From the NCBI GenBank assembly GCA_036506155.1, contig DASXSF010000073.1, positions 1-55,323 of the forward strand: 55,323 nucleotides of DNA, given 5' to 3'. A program made the translations under genes and the position numbers. Positions 8,300 to 16,855 of this stretch are shown one piece after another. Numbering within the stretch: position 1 is the first letter of the stretch; every line of letters begins with the position of its first letter. Origin of the DNA: DASXRA01 sp036506155. GTDB lineage: Bacteria; Actinomycetota; Actinomycetes; Mycobacteriales; Jatrophihabitantaceae. The notes beneath the pieces were generated by a model. That model did no database searches, was not told the DNA's origin, and saw only the letters and a program-made list of their open reading frames with translations.

Positions 8300-8812
8300 C
8301 GCCGCCTCGGCACTCGTCCAGTCCAGCGCCAGGTAGCGCTGCCATGCGGGATCACGTTTCGCCCATCCCAGAACAACAGCCACCGTTGCCGGTGGCCGTG
8401 TGGGAGAGCTAGCCAGATGCCAGCCGAGTTCGGCGAGCAGGCGGTCGCCCTTGCGATGGTTGCACCGGGCGCAGGCGGCCACCACGTTCGACCATATGTG
8501 TTCGCCGCCACGGGAGCGCGGCCGCACATGGTCGATCGTGTCGGCGCGGGTACCGCAATAGACGCAGGCATGCCGGTCGCGGTCGAGGACGGCACGGCGG
8601 GTCAGTGGCACCTCACGCCGATACGGCACGCGGACATAGCGCGACAGGCGCACCACGCTGGGCACCGGCATCGACGTGCGCGCCGAGCGCATTACGCCGT
8701 CGCCGGACTCGACGACAACAGCCTTCTCGGCCAGGACGAGGACCACGGCGCGGCGCAGCGGCACAACGCACAGCGGCTCGTACGTCGCGTTGAGCACCAA
8801 CGCACCCGGCAT
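8291..8812 (-). CDS. HNH endonuclease family protein, 173 aa
   Basis: Orthologue-like to mycobacterial Rv2469c by sequence and position. It has a structural zinc site C83-x2-C86 and C114-x2-C117, and the HNH core D94-H95, N109 and H119 within DTIDHVRPRSRGG and NVVAACARCNHRKG. The N-terminus ALVLNATYEPLCVVPLRRA is typical of this stand-alone HNH family, which is widespread in bacteria without an assigned role. It is probably a chromosomal nuclease and not an intron remnant, since there is no intron structure nearby. Confidence 0.88.
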   Translation of the reverse strand: MPGALVLNATYEPLCVVPLRRAVVLVLAEKAVVVESGDGVMRSARTSMPVPSVVRLSRYVRVPYRREVPLTRRAVLDRDRHACVYCGTRADTIDHVRPRSRGGEHIWSNVVAACARCNHRKGDRLLAELGWHLASSPTRPPATVAVVLGWAKRDPAWQRYLALDWTSAEAASA

Positions 8813-8989
8813 CGGCAGACCTCTCGAGCCCAGCCCCGACGAAGACAGTCAACCGGACGATGGCGCCGTGCGCACGAACTTTCGTCGTATCCCACGCTCG
8901 GGAGTGTCGCGCTCAGGACAAATCCTGATATTACGCACCACCCCGGTCCATGCTTCTGGGCTTGCCCCGAGCTGGCACGCTGGTGGGCC

Positions 8990-9898
8990 GTGGACAGTCA
9001 CCTGGCCTTGCCGCAGTACCTCGAGGACCACAGCAGGGCGCTGATCGAGACTCCGGCGCGCATTCTCGCGATCATTGTCGTGGCGCTGATCGTCCGGTGG
9101 ATCCTGCACCGAATGATCAACCGGCTGGCCCGCCCGGTCGAGCGGGGTGGGTTGCCGCGCGTCCTGCGGCCGCTCCGCGAGAAGCCGGGCGCCAACGCGA
9201 TCCTGCAGTCGACCGGCCTGCTCTCCGAACGCCGCACGCAACGCGCGGCCACGATTGCGTCGGTGCTCAAGAGCTTCGTCTCGGTGACGATCCTCATCCT
9301 CGCGATCCTGCTGATTCTCGGCGAGTTGGGCGTCAACCTGGCCCCGTTTATCGCGGGGACGTCCATTGTGGGCTTCGCCCTCGGCTTCGGCGCGCAGAGC
9401 ATCGTCAGGGATTTCCTGTCCGGGATCTTCATGATCCTCGAGGACCAGTACGGCGTCGGCGAAGTGATCGACTTCGACAAAGCGACCGGCACCGTCGAGT
9501 CCGTAGGGCTTCGCACCACACAGCTGCGCGATGTCAACGGCACGGTGTGGTACGTGCGCAACGGCGAGGTGTTGCGAGTCGGCAACAAGACCCAGGGGTA
9601 CGCGCAGGTCGTGATCGACGTACCCATCGGCGCGTCGACGGACCTGCAGGCGGCGTCGGCAGCGATGCTCGACGTGGCCCGCCAGCTGCACGACGACGAA
9701 GCCTGGGCTGACGTCTTCCTGGGCGACCCGGAGGTGCAGGGCGTCGAGCAGCTGACCCGCGAGGAGACGGTGATCCGCCTGAGCGTGCGAGTGCGCCCGC
9801 TCGAACAGTGGCGCACGGCTCGCGAACTACGCCGGCGTATCCGGGAACGGCTCGACCGACTGGACATCTCCGCGGGCGAGCCCCACGAACCGTCCTGA
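8990..9898 (+). CDS. MscS-family mechanosensitive ion channel, 302 aa
   Basis: Membrane channel that relieves osmotic downshock. Residues about 18-38 and 95-135 are hydrophobic helices. The pore-lining segment and beta domain follow: GFALGFGAQSIVRDFLSGIFMILEDQYGVGEVID, then GTVESVGLRTTQLRD and WYVRNGEV. These are classic MscS signatures. The GTG at 8990 gives a start just ahead of the first helix. The distance from the divergent HNH gene is 177 bases, including a short inverted repeat TCAGGA-CAAA-TCCTGA at 8913-8928. Confidence 0.9.
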   Translation: MDSHLALPQYLEDHSRALIETPARILAIIVVALIVRWILHRMINRLARPVERGGLPRVLRPLREKPGANAILQSTGLLSERRTQRAATIASVLKSFVSVTILILAILLILGELGVNLAPFIAGTSIVGFALGFGAQSIVRDFLSGIFMILEDQYGVGEVIDFDKATGTVESVGLRTTQLRDVNGTVWYVRNGEVLRVGNKTQGYAQVVIDVPIGASTDLQAASAAMLDVARQLHDDEAWADVFLGDPEVQGVEQLTREETVIRLSVRVRPLEQWRTARELRRRIRERLDRLDISAGEPHEPS

Positions 9899-9911
9899 CC
9901 GGATACCCCGA

Positions 9912-11318
9912 TCAGGACGCGAGATCGCCGACCGCGTCGAGCACGGTGCGGTGCAGCGTCGGGTAGGCGTAGTGCATCGTGGCAAGCGTCGAGGTCGGCA
10001 CCGCGGCGTGGACGGCGAGGGTCAGCAGCCCGAGGATCTCGCCGCCGTGCGGGCTCACGACGGTTGCTCCCACGAGCACGCCGCGGCCGGCGTCCTCGAC
10101 AAGTTTGACCAGCCCGTCGTTGTCGGTCCCGTAGATCCACCCGCGCGTCGACGACGCGATCTTTGCCGTACCGGTGCGTATGGTGATGCCCGCCTCCAGG
10201 GCCTCCGCCTCGGTCATACCGACACGCCCCACCTCAGGATCGCTGTAGGTGACCCCGGCCAGTCCGCGGTAACCACCGAACGGCTCGTGGCGTTCCAGCA
10301 GCCGTCCGATGAGCACGCGGGCCTGCCACACCGCGACGTGGGTGAAGGCGCCACGGCCCGTCGAGTCGCCTATGCAGTAGAGCCCGTCGATCGGCGCGCC
10401 GTTGTGCACCACCCGCATGCCGTCATCGACGTCGAGGGTGCGGGCGGCGCCATCTAAGCCGAGCGTGTCAAGCCGCAGATCTAGCAGGTTGGCGCGCCTC
10501 CCCACCGCCACAAGCAGCTTCTCGCCAACGAGGGTGCTGCCGTCGTCCAGGGCAAGCGCCACACCGTCGCCGGTTCCGTCGACGCGCACTGCCTTCACGC
10601 CGGTGCGCACGTCGGCGCCTTCGCGGCGCAGCACCTCGGCGACAGTGCTCGATGCCTCGGGCTCCTCCTTGCTCAGGATGCGGTCGGCCGATTCGACGAT
10701 GCTGATCCTGGTACCGAACCGGCCCAGCGCCTGCCCGATCTCGATCCCGATCGGTCCACCGCCGAGCGCGACCAGGCTTGCCGGGGCGGCCCGCGCCTGC
10801 ACGACCTCGCGGTTCGTCCAGACCGGGCCGTCGACGCTCCGCTCGAGGTCGCCCAGCCCGTCGATCGGCGGCATGGCCGGGGCGGTGCCCACGGCGACGA
10901 CAACGTGCGGAGCGACATAGCGCGTGTCTGCCACCTCGACGGCGAACCGGCCGTCGGAGGTGCGGCCGGCGAACCGAGCGGCGCCGCGCACGAACATCCC
11001 GCCGAGGCGCTCCAACCGATCGACGGCCACGCGGTCGTCCCAGTCGTCGGTGGCCTCGTCGCGGATGCGCCGGTACACCTTGCCGTACTCCGGGGTGACC
11101 TCGGCACTGCCGGCAAGATCGTTCACCCACCGTGCATCGGCGAGCAGCTCGGCGCCGCGGATGATCATCTTGGACGGGATGCAGCCGTAGTACGGGCACT
11201 CGCCGCCGACCAGGTGCGAATCGACGCCGAGCACCGACCAGCCGGCCTCAGCCATTCGCTCGGCAACCTCCTCACCACCAGGTCCGAGTCCCACCACGAT
11301 GAGATCAACGTCAGTCAT
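9912..11318 (-). CDS. class I pyridine nucleotide-disulfide oxidoreductase-like flavoprotein, 468 aa
   Basis: FAD- and NAD(P)-dependent reductase. The N-terminal FAD motif is VVGLGPGGEEVAE, followed by the redox disulfide motif GGECPYYGCIPSK with both cysteines. The NAD(P) motif is LGGGPIGIEIGQALGRFG and the second FAD motif is YCIGDSTGRGAFTH. The C-terminal HxHPTxSE dyad of lipoamide dehydrogenases is replaced by AYPTLHR, so the His-Glu base pair is lost. This argues against a lipoamide or glutathione reductase. A quinone or mercuric-reductase-like role is possible but unproven. The ATG at 11318 is divergent from glbO with shared -10 bases. Confidence 0.85.
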   Translation of the reverse strand: MTDVDLIVVGLGPGGEEVAERMAEAGWSVLGVDSHLVGGECPYYGCIPSKMIIRGAELLADARWVNDLAGSAEVTPEYGKVYRRIRDEATDDWDDRVAVDRLERLGGMFVRGAARFAGRTSDGRFAVEVADTRYVAPHVVVAVGTAPAMPPIDGLGDLERSVDGPVWTNREVVQARAAPASLVALGGGPIGIEIGQALGRFGTRISIVESADRILSKEEPEASSTVAEVLRREGADVRTGVKAVRVDGTGDGVALALDDGSTLVGEKLLVAVGRRANLLDLRLDTLGLDGAARTLDVDDGMRVVHNGAPIDGLYCIGDSTGRGAFTHVAVWQARVLIGRLLERHEPFGGYRGLAGVTYSDPEVGRVGMTEAEALEAGITIRTGTAKIASSTRGWIYGTDNDGLVKLVEDAGRGVLVGATVVSPHGGEILGLLTLAVHAAVPTSTLATMHYAYPTLHRTVLDAVGDLAS

Positions 11319-11324
11319 GACTGG

Positions 11325-11331
11325 GACAATA
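11325..11331. promoter_or_regulatory. overlapping divergent -10 hexamers of glbO and the flavoprotein gene
   Basis: On the plus strand GACAAT (11325-11330) lies six bases before the glbO GTG. On the minus strand TATTGT (11331-11326) lies seven bases before the flavoprotein ATG. Both genes lack a Shine-Dalgarno, so both mRNAs are probably leaderless and RNA polymerase can serve only one direction at a time. Confidence 0.55.
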
Positions 11332-11336
11332 GGCGG

Positions 11337-11729
11337 GTGCGCGCACAGGAACACCCCACGTCTGTCTTCGAGGCGATCGGCGGCGAGCCGACATTCACCC
11401 GGCTCATTGACGCCTTCTACGCCGGCGTGGCCGCCGACCCGATCCTGCGTGCGATCTATCCCGAGGACGATCTGGGCCCGGCCGCGCAACGGCTACGGCT
11501 GTTCCTGATCCAGTACTGGGGCGGCCCGACGACGTACTCCGACACCCGCGGCCATCCCCGGCTGCGTATGCGCCATGCGCCGTTCGCGGTCAACGTCGCC
11601 GCGCGGGATGCGTGGTTGCGGCACATGCGCGCCGCGCTCGACACGCTGGAGCTGCCGCCCGAGTACGACGCGATGCTCTGGGACTACTTCACCCGAGCGG
11701 CCGAGTCGCTTCGCAATACCCCGGGTTGA
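11337..11729 (+). CDS. glbO: group II truncated haemoglobin (trHbO), 130 aa
   Basis: Haem protein binding oxygen and reacting with peroxide or NO. Key residues sit at a constant offset of five from M. tuberculosis GlbO as I recall its numbering: Tyr28 (B10), Tyr41 (CD1), proximal His80 (F8) and Trp93 (G8). The YWGGP and RGHPRLRMRHAPF motifs are diagnostic of group II. GTG start at 11337. It is followed 35 bases later by aglA, the same order as in mycobacteria. Confidence 0.95.
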   Translation: MRAQEHPTSVFEAIGGEPTFTRLIDAFYAGVAADPILRAIYPEDDLGPAAQRLRLFLIQYWGGPTTYSDTRGHPRLRMRHAPFAVNVAARDAWLRHMRAALDTLELPPEYDAMLWDYFTRAAESLRNTPG

Positions 11730-11764
11730 CATGCTGCGCGGGGCCACCGGGCACAATCGGTCAG

Positions 11765-13336
11765 GTGACTTCCGAGCGGGCGTGGTGGCACAACGCCGTC
11801 TTCTACCAGATCTATCCGCGCAGCTTCGCCGACGCTAACGGCGACGGCACCGGTGACCTGATCGGCATACGCGAGCGGCTCGACTACCTCGTCGAGCTCG
11901 GCATAGATGCGCTGTGGTTGTCGCCGTTCTACCGCTCCCCGATGGCCGACGGTGGGTACGACGTCTCCGACCCCTGCGACGTCGACCCGATGTTCGGCAC
12001 GCTCGCCGACTTCGACGCGCTGATGGCCGCCGCCCGGGAGCGGCGCATGCGGGTCACCGTCGACGTCGTCCCGAACCACTTCTCCGACCAGCACCCGTGG
12101 TTCGAGGCTGCGCTCGCTGCCCCGCCAGGGAGCCGCGCACGTGCCCGGTTCATCTTCCGCGACGGGCGCGGCCCGCACGGCGAACTGCCACCGAACAACT
12201 GGCCGTCGGTGTTCGGGGGTCCTGCGTGGGAGCGGGTGCCGGACGGGCAGTGGTACCTGCACCTGTTCGCGAAGGAGCAACCTGACCTGAACTGGGAGAA
12301 CCCGGAGGTCGTGGCCGAGTTCGACCGCATCCTGCGTTTCTGGCTCGACCGCGGAGTGGATGGCTTCCGCATCGACGTCGCTCACGGCGTGGCGAAGCCG
12401 GCCGGACTGCCGGATGTGGACCTGGCCAAGATCCTGCCGCGCGGCGACTCGCCGACCCCGTCGCCGAACGACATTCGCTGGGACCGCGACGCAGTGCACG
12501 ACTACTTGCGGGGCTTCCGGCGCGTACTCGACTCCTATCCGGGCGATCGCATGGCCGTCGGCGAGGTCTGGGTGGCCGACGATGCACGGCTGGCCCGCTA
12601 TGCGCGCCCCGGGGAGCTGAACCTCACGTTCAACTTCACCCTGCTCGAAGCAGCGTGGGGCGAGGAGACGCTGCGCAACGCGATCAACAGCTCGATGTCC
12701 GCGATGGCCGAGGTCGGTGCGCCGTGCACGTGGGTTCTGTCCAACCACGATGTGGTGCGCCACGTGACCCGTTACGGCGGCGGTCCGACCGGCCGTGCCC
12801 GAGGCCGGGCAGCGGCGCTATTGCAGCTGTCGCTTCCCGGCGCGGTGTACATCTACAACGGCGACGAGCTCGGCCTGCCGAATGTCGAACTGCCCGACTC
12901 CGCGCTTCAGGACCCCACCTGGGAGCGCAGCGGGCATACCGTTCGGGGCCGGGACGGTGAGCGGGTCCCGATGCCGTGGAGTGGCGTCGCGCCGCCGTAC
13001 GGCTTCACGACCGGGAAGTCGACGTGGTTGCCGATGCCCGACGGCTGGGCGCCCCTCACCGTCGAGGCGGAGTCTTCCGATCCGGACTCGACCCTGGCCC
13101 ACTACCAGCAGGCGCTGGCGCTGCGGCGCAAGACGGCCGAGCTGCGTGGCGAGGAGTTCACCTGGCTCGACGGCCCGCCCGGCTGCCTCACGTACCGCCG
13201 CGGGGCCGGCCTGGTGGTAGCACTCAATGCCGGCGATCGGCCGGTGCCGCTGCCCGCGGGCGACCTCATCCTCGCGTCCGGACCGGTGCGCGACGCGGTG
13301 CTGCTCCCCGACACGGCGGTGTGGATCCGCCGCTGA
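11765..13336 (+). CDS. aglA: GH13 alpha-glucosidase, 523 aa
   Basis: Hydrolyses alpha-glucosidic bonds in maltose- or isomaltose-type sugars. The N-terminus AWWHNAVFYQIYPRSFAD, the domain-B motif and the GH13 conserved regions are all present. The nucleophile is Asp204 in DGFRIDVAHG, the acid/base is Glu267 in VGEVW, and the transition-state stabiliser is Asp329 in SNHDV. The GTG start at 11765 is preceded by CACAAT seven bases upstream. A TTGACA at 11726 is 20 bases from it, longer than ideal. There is no signal peptide, so it is cytoplasmic. Confidence 0.93.
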   Translation: MTSERAWWHNAVFYQIYPRSFADANGDGTGDLIGIRERLDYLVELGIDALWLSPFYRSPMADGGYDVSDPCDVDPMFGTLADFDALMAAARERRMRVTVDVVPNHFSDQHPWFEAALAAPPGSRARARFIFRDGRGPHGELPPNNWPSVFGGPAWERVPDGQWYLHLFAKEQPDLNWENPEVVAEFDRILRFWLDRGVDGFRIDVAHGVAKPAGLPDVDLAKILPRGDSPTPSPNDIRWDRDAVHDYLRGFRRVLDSYPGDRMAVGEVWVADDARLARYARPGELNLTFNFTLLEAAWGEETLRNAINSSMSAMAEVGAPCTWVLSNHDVVRHVTRYGGGPTGRARGRAAALLQLSLPGAVYIYNGDELGLPNVELPDSALQDPTWERSGHTVRGRDGERVPMPWSGVAPPYGFTTGKSTWLPMPDGWAPLTVEAESSDPDSTLAHYQQALALRRKTAELRGEEFTWLDGPPGCLTYRRGAGLVVALNAGDRPVPLPAGDLILASGPVRDAVLLPDTAVWIRR

Positions 13337-13361
13337 CGTGCGAGCGTCAGGGGTCGGCGAT

Positions 13362-14039
13362 TCAGGAGACGATTCCGAGCGCCATGCCTGGTCGCTCGGT
13401 GTAGACGGAGCCGTATTCGGCGGCCAGTCGGGACCAGCGCCCGGACACGTCGATGGCGACGTACGAGCCGCGCGGCAGGAATCCCATCCGGGTGAGCGCG
13501 CTCATCGCGCGCAACGTGATCTCAGCGTGCAGGTCGCCCTCGGTGGCGCTGAGCACGACCGAGTCGAGCAACGCGTCGGCGACCTCGGCGCGTGGCTGCG
13601 CGCCCGGCGCGCCTTCCCGCGCCGCGGCTTGCCGGAATGTGGCTGCACCCTTGCGGACCACGTCGCGGACGACCTCGTCGGGAACCGTCTCGACGCGCCG
13701 CCAGCCGAGCGCCGGCGGCAGCGCCCCACGCCACTTCATGTCGCGGCGTCGCGGGGGTTCGTCCACCTCGCCGTCGAGCCAGCTGATCAGCTCGCGGGCG
13801 CGCACCACGCACTGGATGCTGACGCCGCCCGGGTCCACCCTGACCGTCCGGCCCACGAGAACGCCGAACGGCAGCAAGGCATACGCTGCCGCAACCCTGC
13901 CATCGAGCCGGATCCGCAGCAATCCCCGTGGATCGAGCCCAGCTACCCGCCTCGCGAGCGGCGCAATACCGGCGAGCTGTGTGGTGACATCGGCGAGCTT
14001 TCCACGCACTACGCCGGCGTCACGGGGCTGCTCCGTCAT
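13362..14039 (-). CDS. conserved actinobacterial hypothetical protein, Rv2474c-like, 225 aa
   Basis: Function unknown. Position directly downstream of the thioesterase gene and length (225 aa) match mycobacterial Rv2474c. The protein is soluble with no signal peptide. Features include LARRVAGLDPRGLLRIRLDGRVAAAYALLPF near the N-terminus and a C-terminal segment GFLPRGSYVAIDVSGRWSRLAAEYG. Its start overlaps the end of the thioesterase gene by 4 bases (ATGA), so it is translated from the same mRNA. Confidence 0.7.
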   Translation of the reverse strand: MTEQPRDAGVVRGKLADVTTQLAGIAPLARRVAGLDPRGLLRIRLDGRVAAAYALLPFGVLVGRTVRVDPGGVSIQCVVRARELISWLDGEVDEPPRRRDMKWRGALPPALGWRRVETVPDEVVRDVVRKGAATFRQAAAREGAPGAQPRAEVADALLDSVVLSATEGDLHAEITLRAMSALTRMGFLPRGSYVAIDVSGRWSRLAAEYGSVYTERPGMALGIVS

Positions 14040-14449
14040 GCCGGCTCCGCCGCGGGCTCGTCCTCATACCGCGCGAGGATGGCGCGCTCGTCCGCGGTGA
14101 TGCGCCGCGGACGGTCGGAGTCGAAGTCGAAGGTGACGAGCGTCGTCGATGCCTTCGCTGCCAGCGTGTCACCGTCATACACGTCGTAGAGCACTCGAAA
14201 AGACGCTGCCCGAACCTGGTCGACCCATAGCTCCAGGCGCAACGGCTCGGGGTGGTAGACGACTGGGCGCAAGTAGCTGATCTCGTGGTGCTTCACGACG
14301 GTGCCGGCCGAGAACGACGCGTCGTAGCGGTCGAAGAACATCGACACCCGAGCCTGTTCCAGGTATGCCAGGTACGCCGTGTTGTTGACGTGCCCGTACG
14401 CGTCCATGTCGGACCAGCGCATTGCGCACCTCGCGACGAACCGGGCCAT
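14036..14449 (-). CDS. 4HBT hotdog-fold acyl-CoA thioesterase, 137 aa
   Basis: Resembles the FcbC/YbgC type thioesterases. The motif RWSDMDAYGHVNNTAYLAYLEQAR holds the catalytic aspartate region. Matches mycobacterial Rv2475c by position. The physiological acyl-CoA is not identifiable. It lies four bases from the end of ettA and overlaps the next gene by four, forming an ettA-thioesterase-hypothetical operon. Confidence 0.9.
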   Translation of the reverse strand: MARFVARCAMRWSDMDAYGHVNNTAYLAYLEQARVSMFFDRYDASFSAGTVVKHHEISYLRPVVYHPEPLRLELWVDQVRAASFRVLYDVYDGDTLAAKASTTLVTFDFDSDRPRRITADERAILARYEDEPAAEPA

Positions 14450-14453
14450 GGTG

Positions 14454-16136
14454 TTAATCGCGAGTCAACCTGCGATACGTGACGGCGTGTGGACGGGCCG
14501 CCTCCGCGCCGAGGCGCTCGATCTTGTTCTTCTCGTACGACTCGAAGTTGCCCTCGAACCAGAACCACCGAGCCGGGTCGTCGTCGGTGCCTTCCCAGGC
14601 GAGGATGTGCGTTGCCACGCGGTCGAGGAACCACCGATCATGACTGGTGATCACAGCGCACCCCGGAAACTCGAGCAGTGCATTCTCGAGCGAGCCCAGG
14701 GTCTCGACGTCGAGGTCGTTGGTCGGCTCGTCGAGCAGCAGCAGGTTGCCGCCTACTTTGAGCGTCAGGGCAAGGTTGAGCCGGTTGCGCTCGCCGCCGG
14801 AGAGGACGCCGGCCGGCTTCTGCTGGTCCGGTCCCTTGAAGCCGAAGGCGGACACGTACGCCCGTGACGGCATCTCGACATGACCGACCTGGATGTGGTC
14901 GAGTCCGTCGGACACCACCTGCCATACCGTCTTCCCGGGGTCGATCCGAGCCCGACTCTGGTCCACGTAGCTGATCTTTACCGTGTCGCCCACTCGGACC
15001 TCTCCGGAATCCGGTGCTTCGTCGCCGATGATGATCTTGAATAGCGTGGTCTTGCCGACCCCGTTCGGGCCGATGATCCCGACGATGCCACCGCGCGGGA
15101 GCGAAAACGACAGGTCCTTGATCAGCACGCGCCCGTCGAACCCCTTGTCCAGATGGCTCACCTCGACCACCAGGTTGCCCAGTCGCGGCCCTGGCGGGAT
15201 CTGAATCTCGTCGAAATCGAGCTTGCGCGTTTTCTCCGCCTCCGTGGCCATTTCGTCGTAGCGCTGGAGGCGCGCCTTGCTCTTGGCCTGCCGGCCCCTG
15301 GCGTTCTGCCGCACCCACTCGAGTTCGTCACGCAGCCGCTTCTGCAGCTTCTGATCTTTGCGGCCCTGAACTTCCAGCCGCTCAGCCTTCTTCTCCAGGT
15401 AGGTCGAGTAGTTGCCTTCGTAGGGATACGCCCGCCCGCGGTCGAGCTCGAGGATCCATTCGGCGACGTTGTCGAGGAAGTACCGGTCGTGGGTGACGGC
15501 GAGCACGGTGCCCGGGTACTTCGCCAGGTGCTGTTCGAGCCACTGCACGCTCTCGGCGTCGAGGTGGTTGGTTGGCTCGTCGAGCAGCAGCAGGTCCGGC
15601 TGCTCGAGCAGGAGCTTGCACAGCGCCACCCGCCGCCGTTCGCCGCCGGACAAGTGAGTAACCGGCTCGTCCCCGGGTGGACACCGCAACGCGTCCATGG
15701 CCTGCTCGATGCGACTGTCCAGTTCCCAGCCGTTGGCGTGCTCGATCTTCTCCATCAGCTCGCCCTGCTCGGCAAGCAGCGAGTCGAAGTCGGCGTCCGG
15801 CTCGCCCATCGCGGCCGACACCTCCTCGAACCTGTGCAGCCAACCACGCAACTCGACCACCGCATCGTCGACGTTGCCGCGAACGGTCTTCGCCTCGTCC
15901 AGCGGCGGCTCCTGCTGCAACAAGCCGACCGAGGCACCCGCCGCAAGCTGGGCGTCACCGTTCGACGGCTGGTCGAGTCCAGCCATGATCTTGAGGACGC
16001 TCGACTTGCCAGCACCGTTGGGTCCGACGACGCCGATCTTCGCGCCCGGCAGGAACGCCAAGGTGACATCGTCGAGAATCAGCTTGTCGCCGTGAGCCTT
16101 GCGCACCTTGCGCATCGTGTATATGTACTGCGCCAC
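14454..16136 (-). CDS. ettA: energy-dependent translational throttle protein EttA (ABC-F), 560 aa
   Basis: Ribosome-binding ABC-F ATPase that gates entry into elongation according to ATP/ADP. Two ABC cassettes are visible: Walker A GPNGAGKSS and GPNGVGKTT, signatures LSGGERRR and LSGGERNR, Walker B DEPTNHLD and DEPTNDLD. The linker with charged helices (EGNYSTYLEKKAERL) lies between. There is no transmembrane segment. The GTG at 16136 gives MAQYIYTMRKVRKAHGDK, the standard EttA N-terminus. Orthologue of Rv2477c by position. GAGGA precedes the start. Confidence 0.95.
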   Translation of the reverse strand: MAQYIYTMRKVRKAHGDKLILDDVTLAFLPGAKIGVVGPNGAGKSSVLKIMAGLDQPSNGDAQLAAGASVGLLQQEPPLDEAKTVRGNVDDAVVELRGWLHRFEEVSAAMGEPDADFDSLLAEQGELMEKIEHANGWELDSRIEQAMDALRCPPGDEPVTHLSGGERRRVALCKLLLEQPDLLLLDEPTNHLDAESVQWLEQHLAKYPGTVLAVTHDRYFLDNVAEWILELDRGRAYPYEGNYSTYLEKKAERLEVQGRKDQKLQKRLRDELEWVRQNARGRQAKSKARLQRYDEMATEAEKTRKLDFDEIQIPPGPRLGNLVVEVSHLDKGFDGRVLIKDLSFSLPRGGIVGIIGPNGVGKTTLFKIIIGDEAPDSGEVRVGDTVKISYVDQSRARIDPGKTVWQVVSDGLDHIQVGHVEMPSRAYVSAFGFKGPDQQKPAGVLSGGERNRLNLALTLKVGGNLLLLDEPTNDLDVETLGSLENALLEFPGCAVITSHDRWFLDRVATHILAWEGTDDDPARWFWFEGNFESYEKNKIERLGAEAARPHAVTYRRLTRD

Positions 16137-16154
16137 TGTCTGTCCTCGCTTGTG

Positions 16155-16180
16155 AACTCGTCTTTGCCGCGGCGATTCCC
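16155..16180 (-). promoter_or_regulatory. possible SigR/SigH-type promoter for ettA
   Basis: On the minus strand GGGAAT (16180-16175), then 17 bases, then GTT (16157-16155), ending about 18 bases before the ettA start. This matches the GGAAT-N17/19-GTT class used by disulfide-stress sigma factors in actinobacteria. The bases flanking GTT do not fit the tighter consensus, so it is only a candidate. Confidence 0.35.
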
Positions 16181-16282
16181 AGATTGCCGCACCCGTCCAG
16201 TGTCCCAGTTCCAGGACCCCGCCGGCCCACAACCCCCAGTCGCGACCACCAGCCGGCGAGGCCGATTCCGCACCGGCGCCGG

Positions 16283-16750
16283 CTAGCCGACGGCGGCCAG
16301 CGCCGGTGTCGCGACGACCTCGACACGCTCGCCGCTCAGGTCGGCCGGGATGCCGTCGTCGTCCACCTCCACGGACGTCACGGCGTGCGGCCGCGTGACC
16401 CTGGTGAACTGCGAGGTGCCGCGCGCCAGGTCGTGGCCGACGGCGATGGCGTCCAGCTCGTAGGACATCCGCGAGACCTCGTCCTTCACGTATTCGCGCG
16501 AGTAGAAGCGACCGGTCACCATGACTGGCTGGCCCTTCTTCAGGGAGGCGGCCACGTTCTGGGCCAGCGCGCGCCAGCACGTGACGGTGGCGAACAGCCG
16601 CTCGTGGTCCTCCCAGGCCTTGGTCTCGTGGTTGAGGCGTCGCGAAGTCGACGCGATGCGGAAGCTCGCGACCGGGATCCCGGCCCCTGTCGTGCGCATC
16701 TTCGGATCGTCAACTGCGTTGCCGACGATCGTGAGGTACGTGTCGTTCAT
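16283..16750 (-). CDS. ssb: single-stranded DNA-binding protein, 155 aa
   Basis: OB-fold SSB, most likely the second actinobacterial paralogue (Rv2478c position). It has the N-terminal MNDTYLTIVGNAVDDPKMR, the aromatic and basic strand region HERLFATVTCW, and the KKGQPVMVTGRFYSREY segment. There is no acidic DDDIPF-type C-terminal tail; the protein ends LAAVG, so recruitment of partner proteins through that tail is unlikely. This is usual for an accessory SSB. The ATG at 16750 is preceded by CAGGAG. An open extension to 16813 lacks a ribosome site. Confidence 0.88.
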   Translation of the reverse strand: MNDTYLTIVGNAVDDPKMRTTGAGIPVASFRIASTSRRLNHETKAWEDHERLFATVTCWRALAQNVAASLKKGQPVMVTGRFYSREYVKDEVSRMSYELDAIAVGHDLARGTSQFTRVTRPHAVTSVEVDDDGIPADLSGERVEVVATPALAAVG

Positions 16751-16765
16751 TTGCCGTGCTCCTGT

Positions 16766-16855
16766 CAGTGATCCGGCTGTGCCTCCGGTCGCCCGCGTTG
16801 GGCGTGTGATCACTGAAGCGCAGCGGCGGCGTGCGCGGGCCGGCGTGCGGTGATC
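16766..16855. promoter_or_regulatory. repeated TGATC elements upstream of ssb
   Basis: CAGTGATC (16766-16773) and GATCACTG (16808-16815) form an 8-base inverted repeat with a 34-base spacer. The second arm lies in a perfect palindrome GTGATCAC (16806-16813). A third TGATC is at 16851. This 170-base gap (16751-16920) between ssb and the glxA-type gene holds no other gene I can see. Confidence 0.3.

Noticed and set aside
8291..8812. HNH gene as a homing endonuclease or group I/II intron remnant
   Set aside because: Complete stand-alone protein at the conserved Rv2469c-like position with no intron sequence around it.
11726..11757. TTGACA and CACAAT as a standard aglA promoter
   Set aside because: The spacer is 20 bases, too long for a typical sigma-70 site; the CACAAT is better read as a leaderless -10.
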